This document shows, in pieces, positions 62,295 to 64,000 of a DNA stretch of 64,000 bases. Within the stretch, counting starts at the first letter, position 1. The number at the start of each line of letters is the position of its first letter. The notes beneath the pieces were generated by a model. It was given only the letters and a program-made list of their open reading frames with translations. It did not search any database and had not been told where the DNA came from. Made by a program: the position numbers and the translations under genes. This DNA is from Xiphydria camelus (taxonomy: Eukaryota > Arthropoda > Insecta > Hymenoptera > Xiphydriidae): positions 26,161,546 through 26,225,545 of the forward strand of contig OY783199.1 of assembly GCA_963678675.1 (NCBI GenBank), read 5' to 3'.

Positions 62295-64000
62295 CCTTCC
62301 GTTAGATGGCGCGCGGCGCTGCGACGCCTGTGGAGAGGCAACCGCGAGGTACGAAGCGCTTCAGTCCGCGCGTGCGTCGAGCGGCAGTTGCACACGGCAG
62401 CGCGATGCCGAAGCCAAGATATACATATTTTTCCACGTCGTAAAGAGAGCGGCCGCGCTTATCTGACAGAGATTCCGCGGCCAAGCGACTGACTAATGAT
62501 GTGGCATTGCAAAATGCCGCGCGGTATCAACCCGACGGTTGCACCGTCGCGCCGTCGTCGGCGGCACTTTGATCTAGTTTTATCGCTACGAGCATCAAAC
62601 TGTCGCGGCTAATGTTGCTGAAAATCAACGTTTTTTATACAGCGCGCGAGCCAATTCAACCCACGTCACCGCAGTCGTCGCTTTTCACGACGAAGAATAT
62701 ACAAAACGTGTTTAGCTCCTCATCCTCCGATTGTTTCAATTTTACGCGCGAGAATCGCAGTCCAAAGCGTACGGAGGGACGCACGGACGTTGCGCATCCG
62801 CGTGTATCGGCATCCGCCGCGCAGCCGAGGCGAAGGCGAGGAGATAAAAATACACGGCGATCAGCCGTGGCACGGATGCGGCGGCAATTAGTCACGTGTG
62901 CGACGCAACGGAGTTCCTCAACGAGAGCCGCGCGGGGAGTTACGCGTATTACCTACGCGCAGACAATCCGCGCGTGCATCTTCGTCTTTTTACGCGCGCG
63001 CATCGCACAGCCGTTTTCTTCGTTTCGCTGTCGCAACACGACCGCGTTGCCGTACTGCGATGATCGATCGCGGGCAGGGGACCGTGATTAATTCGCGATG
63101 TTTCACATTCCTCGCGCGGGATCTCGCGAGGGAAAAAGCTGGGAAAGAAAAAGAAGACGCGTTTATTGAGTAGGCTCTGATATAGGTGTGTCCTAAGAGC
63201 GCAAAGAGAAAGAAAGGTATAAGATAAAGGTACAAATAAGTAGAAGTGAAAGTTGAAGTAAAGACGAGTGAACGTAAGAATAAGTAACAGCGGCAACGAA
63301 AAGTAACGATGATGTATATTGCTTGTTAAATAAAACAACGTCATAACTCAGATAACGTCACACAAGTCGGAGTGAGAGCATTATTTTGGATTTTGCAGAT
63401 GTTTATTATGTTTGCACAAAAAGTTCAAGTACTCGATAATTAACACAACTGATTGCTCTGCCGAAATATACAAATGTTTTGGTTATAAATTATTTCATAT
63501 ACAAATGACAGCAACTCGAAACTTGAAATACGCGTTTTATAGCGTTTTGAGTTATGACGTTGCTTTATTTAATAAGCGATACGACGAATAAGATTATTAA
63601 AATTGAAAATGAGCAAAGGTAAAATTAAAAATAAGAAAAGGGGATGAAAGGACGAGAAGAATAACCAGTTTGACTCGAGCGACGCGTTTCTGCGTGTGGC
63701 GCAACGGGGTCACGACGGGGTACTCGCGCGATCGCGGGTAAATATTATTCGCCCGCTTCGAAAATCGACTCGCCGGAAAACATCGCTTTCGCTCGCTATC
63801 TTTCTCCGAAAGCGCAATCGAGAGAGAACCTCGACCTGACAAATGTCTCGGCTACTTGGAAAACGGGTTCGATGGAAAATACCGCCTCTACGCGATCCGC
63901 CGTACTTACGAGCGCGCAATCAAGCGAAATACTTCGGATGCTCTCGGTGCTCGTCCTCGAGGAGGGCGATGAAGCGGAACGATTGAGAAAAAAAAAGAAG
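62295..64000. other. Right-edge non-coding region
   Basis: CpG-rich flank of the retrotransposon, with a stretch related to the 24234 hairpin element at about 62311-62348, an AT-rich inverted-repeat element at 63326-63572, and no supported gene. Confidence 0.5.
63326..63572. mobile_element. AT-rich TIR element (MITE-like)
   Basis: Ends mirror each other over about 26 bp with one difference: ttaaataaaacaacgtcata at the left, tatgacgttgctttatttaa at the right, with actca/tgagt just inside. The 195-bp interior is non-coding. Both edges contain TTAA, but this may belong to the repeat itself, so the superfamily is left open. Confidence 0.75.

Overview
The window is a piece of an arthropod nuclear genome. 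It is most likely hymenopteran, probably an ant. The grounds are intron-containing genes of clear insect type with short GT-AG introns, a canonical insect gene set, very CpG-rich non-coding DNA from about 16 kb onward, several hairpin-type DNA transposons and a BEL/Pao LTR retrotransposon. The taxon is an inference from style; nothing here proves a species. No rRNA, tRNA or CRISPR array was recognised.

Layout. Positions 1-14 kb form a compact AT-rich gene cluster. A TM9SF4-type nonaspanin (minus, running off the left edge) is divergent from a roadblock-type dynein light chain (plus). An XK-related membrane protein (minus) follows, then SUDS3/SDS3 of the Sin3 complex (plus), a MARCH-type membrane E3 ligase (minus, tail to tail with SUDS3), INO80 complex subunit E (minus), and a divergently transcribed centromeric histone H3 variant (CenH3/CENP-A, plus). 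The last exon of the CenH3 gene and its downstream flank are tandemly duplicated in degenerate form.

Positions 14.6-31.8 kb carry one large minus-strand gene, the insect SARM1/Ect4 orthologue. It has seven shared coding exons and two alternative last exons, and encodes ARM, tandem SAM and TIR NAD hydrolase domains. All splice phases close (predicted 1084 or 1372 residues). The first coding exon starts directly at a splice acceptor, so the promoter must lie further right, beyond 31.8 kb.

Positions 31.8-54.8 kb contain no gene I can support. This is CpG-rich DNA with transposon relics: a TTAA-flanked element, three hairpin elements, and a composite inverted-repeat (foldback-like) element at 49.1-50.7 kb whose centre is a roughly 315-bp palindrome built on CCTAGC motifs. 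Positions 54.8-62.3 kb hold a BEL/Pao element with LTRs that look identical, followed in tandem (same LTR shared) by a 5'-end fragment of a second copy. The pol reading frame of the full copy is broken by one stop before its last domain. The final 1.7 kb is non-coding apart from one more inverted-repeat element.

Functionally, three of the compact-cluster genes act on chromatin (Sin3-HDAC, INO80, centromere) and three are membrane proteins. They are ordinary eukaryotic neighbours and I see no operon-like or joint system. The items most worth attention are the alternative SARM C-termini, the SARM catalytic codon sitting exactly at a splice junction, the CenH3 exon duplication, the foldback-like palindrome and the tandem BEL/Pao arrangement.
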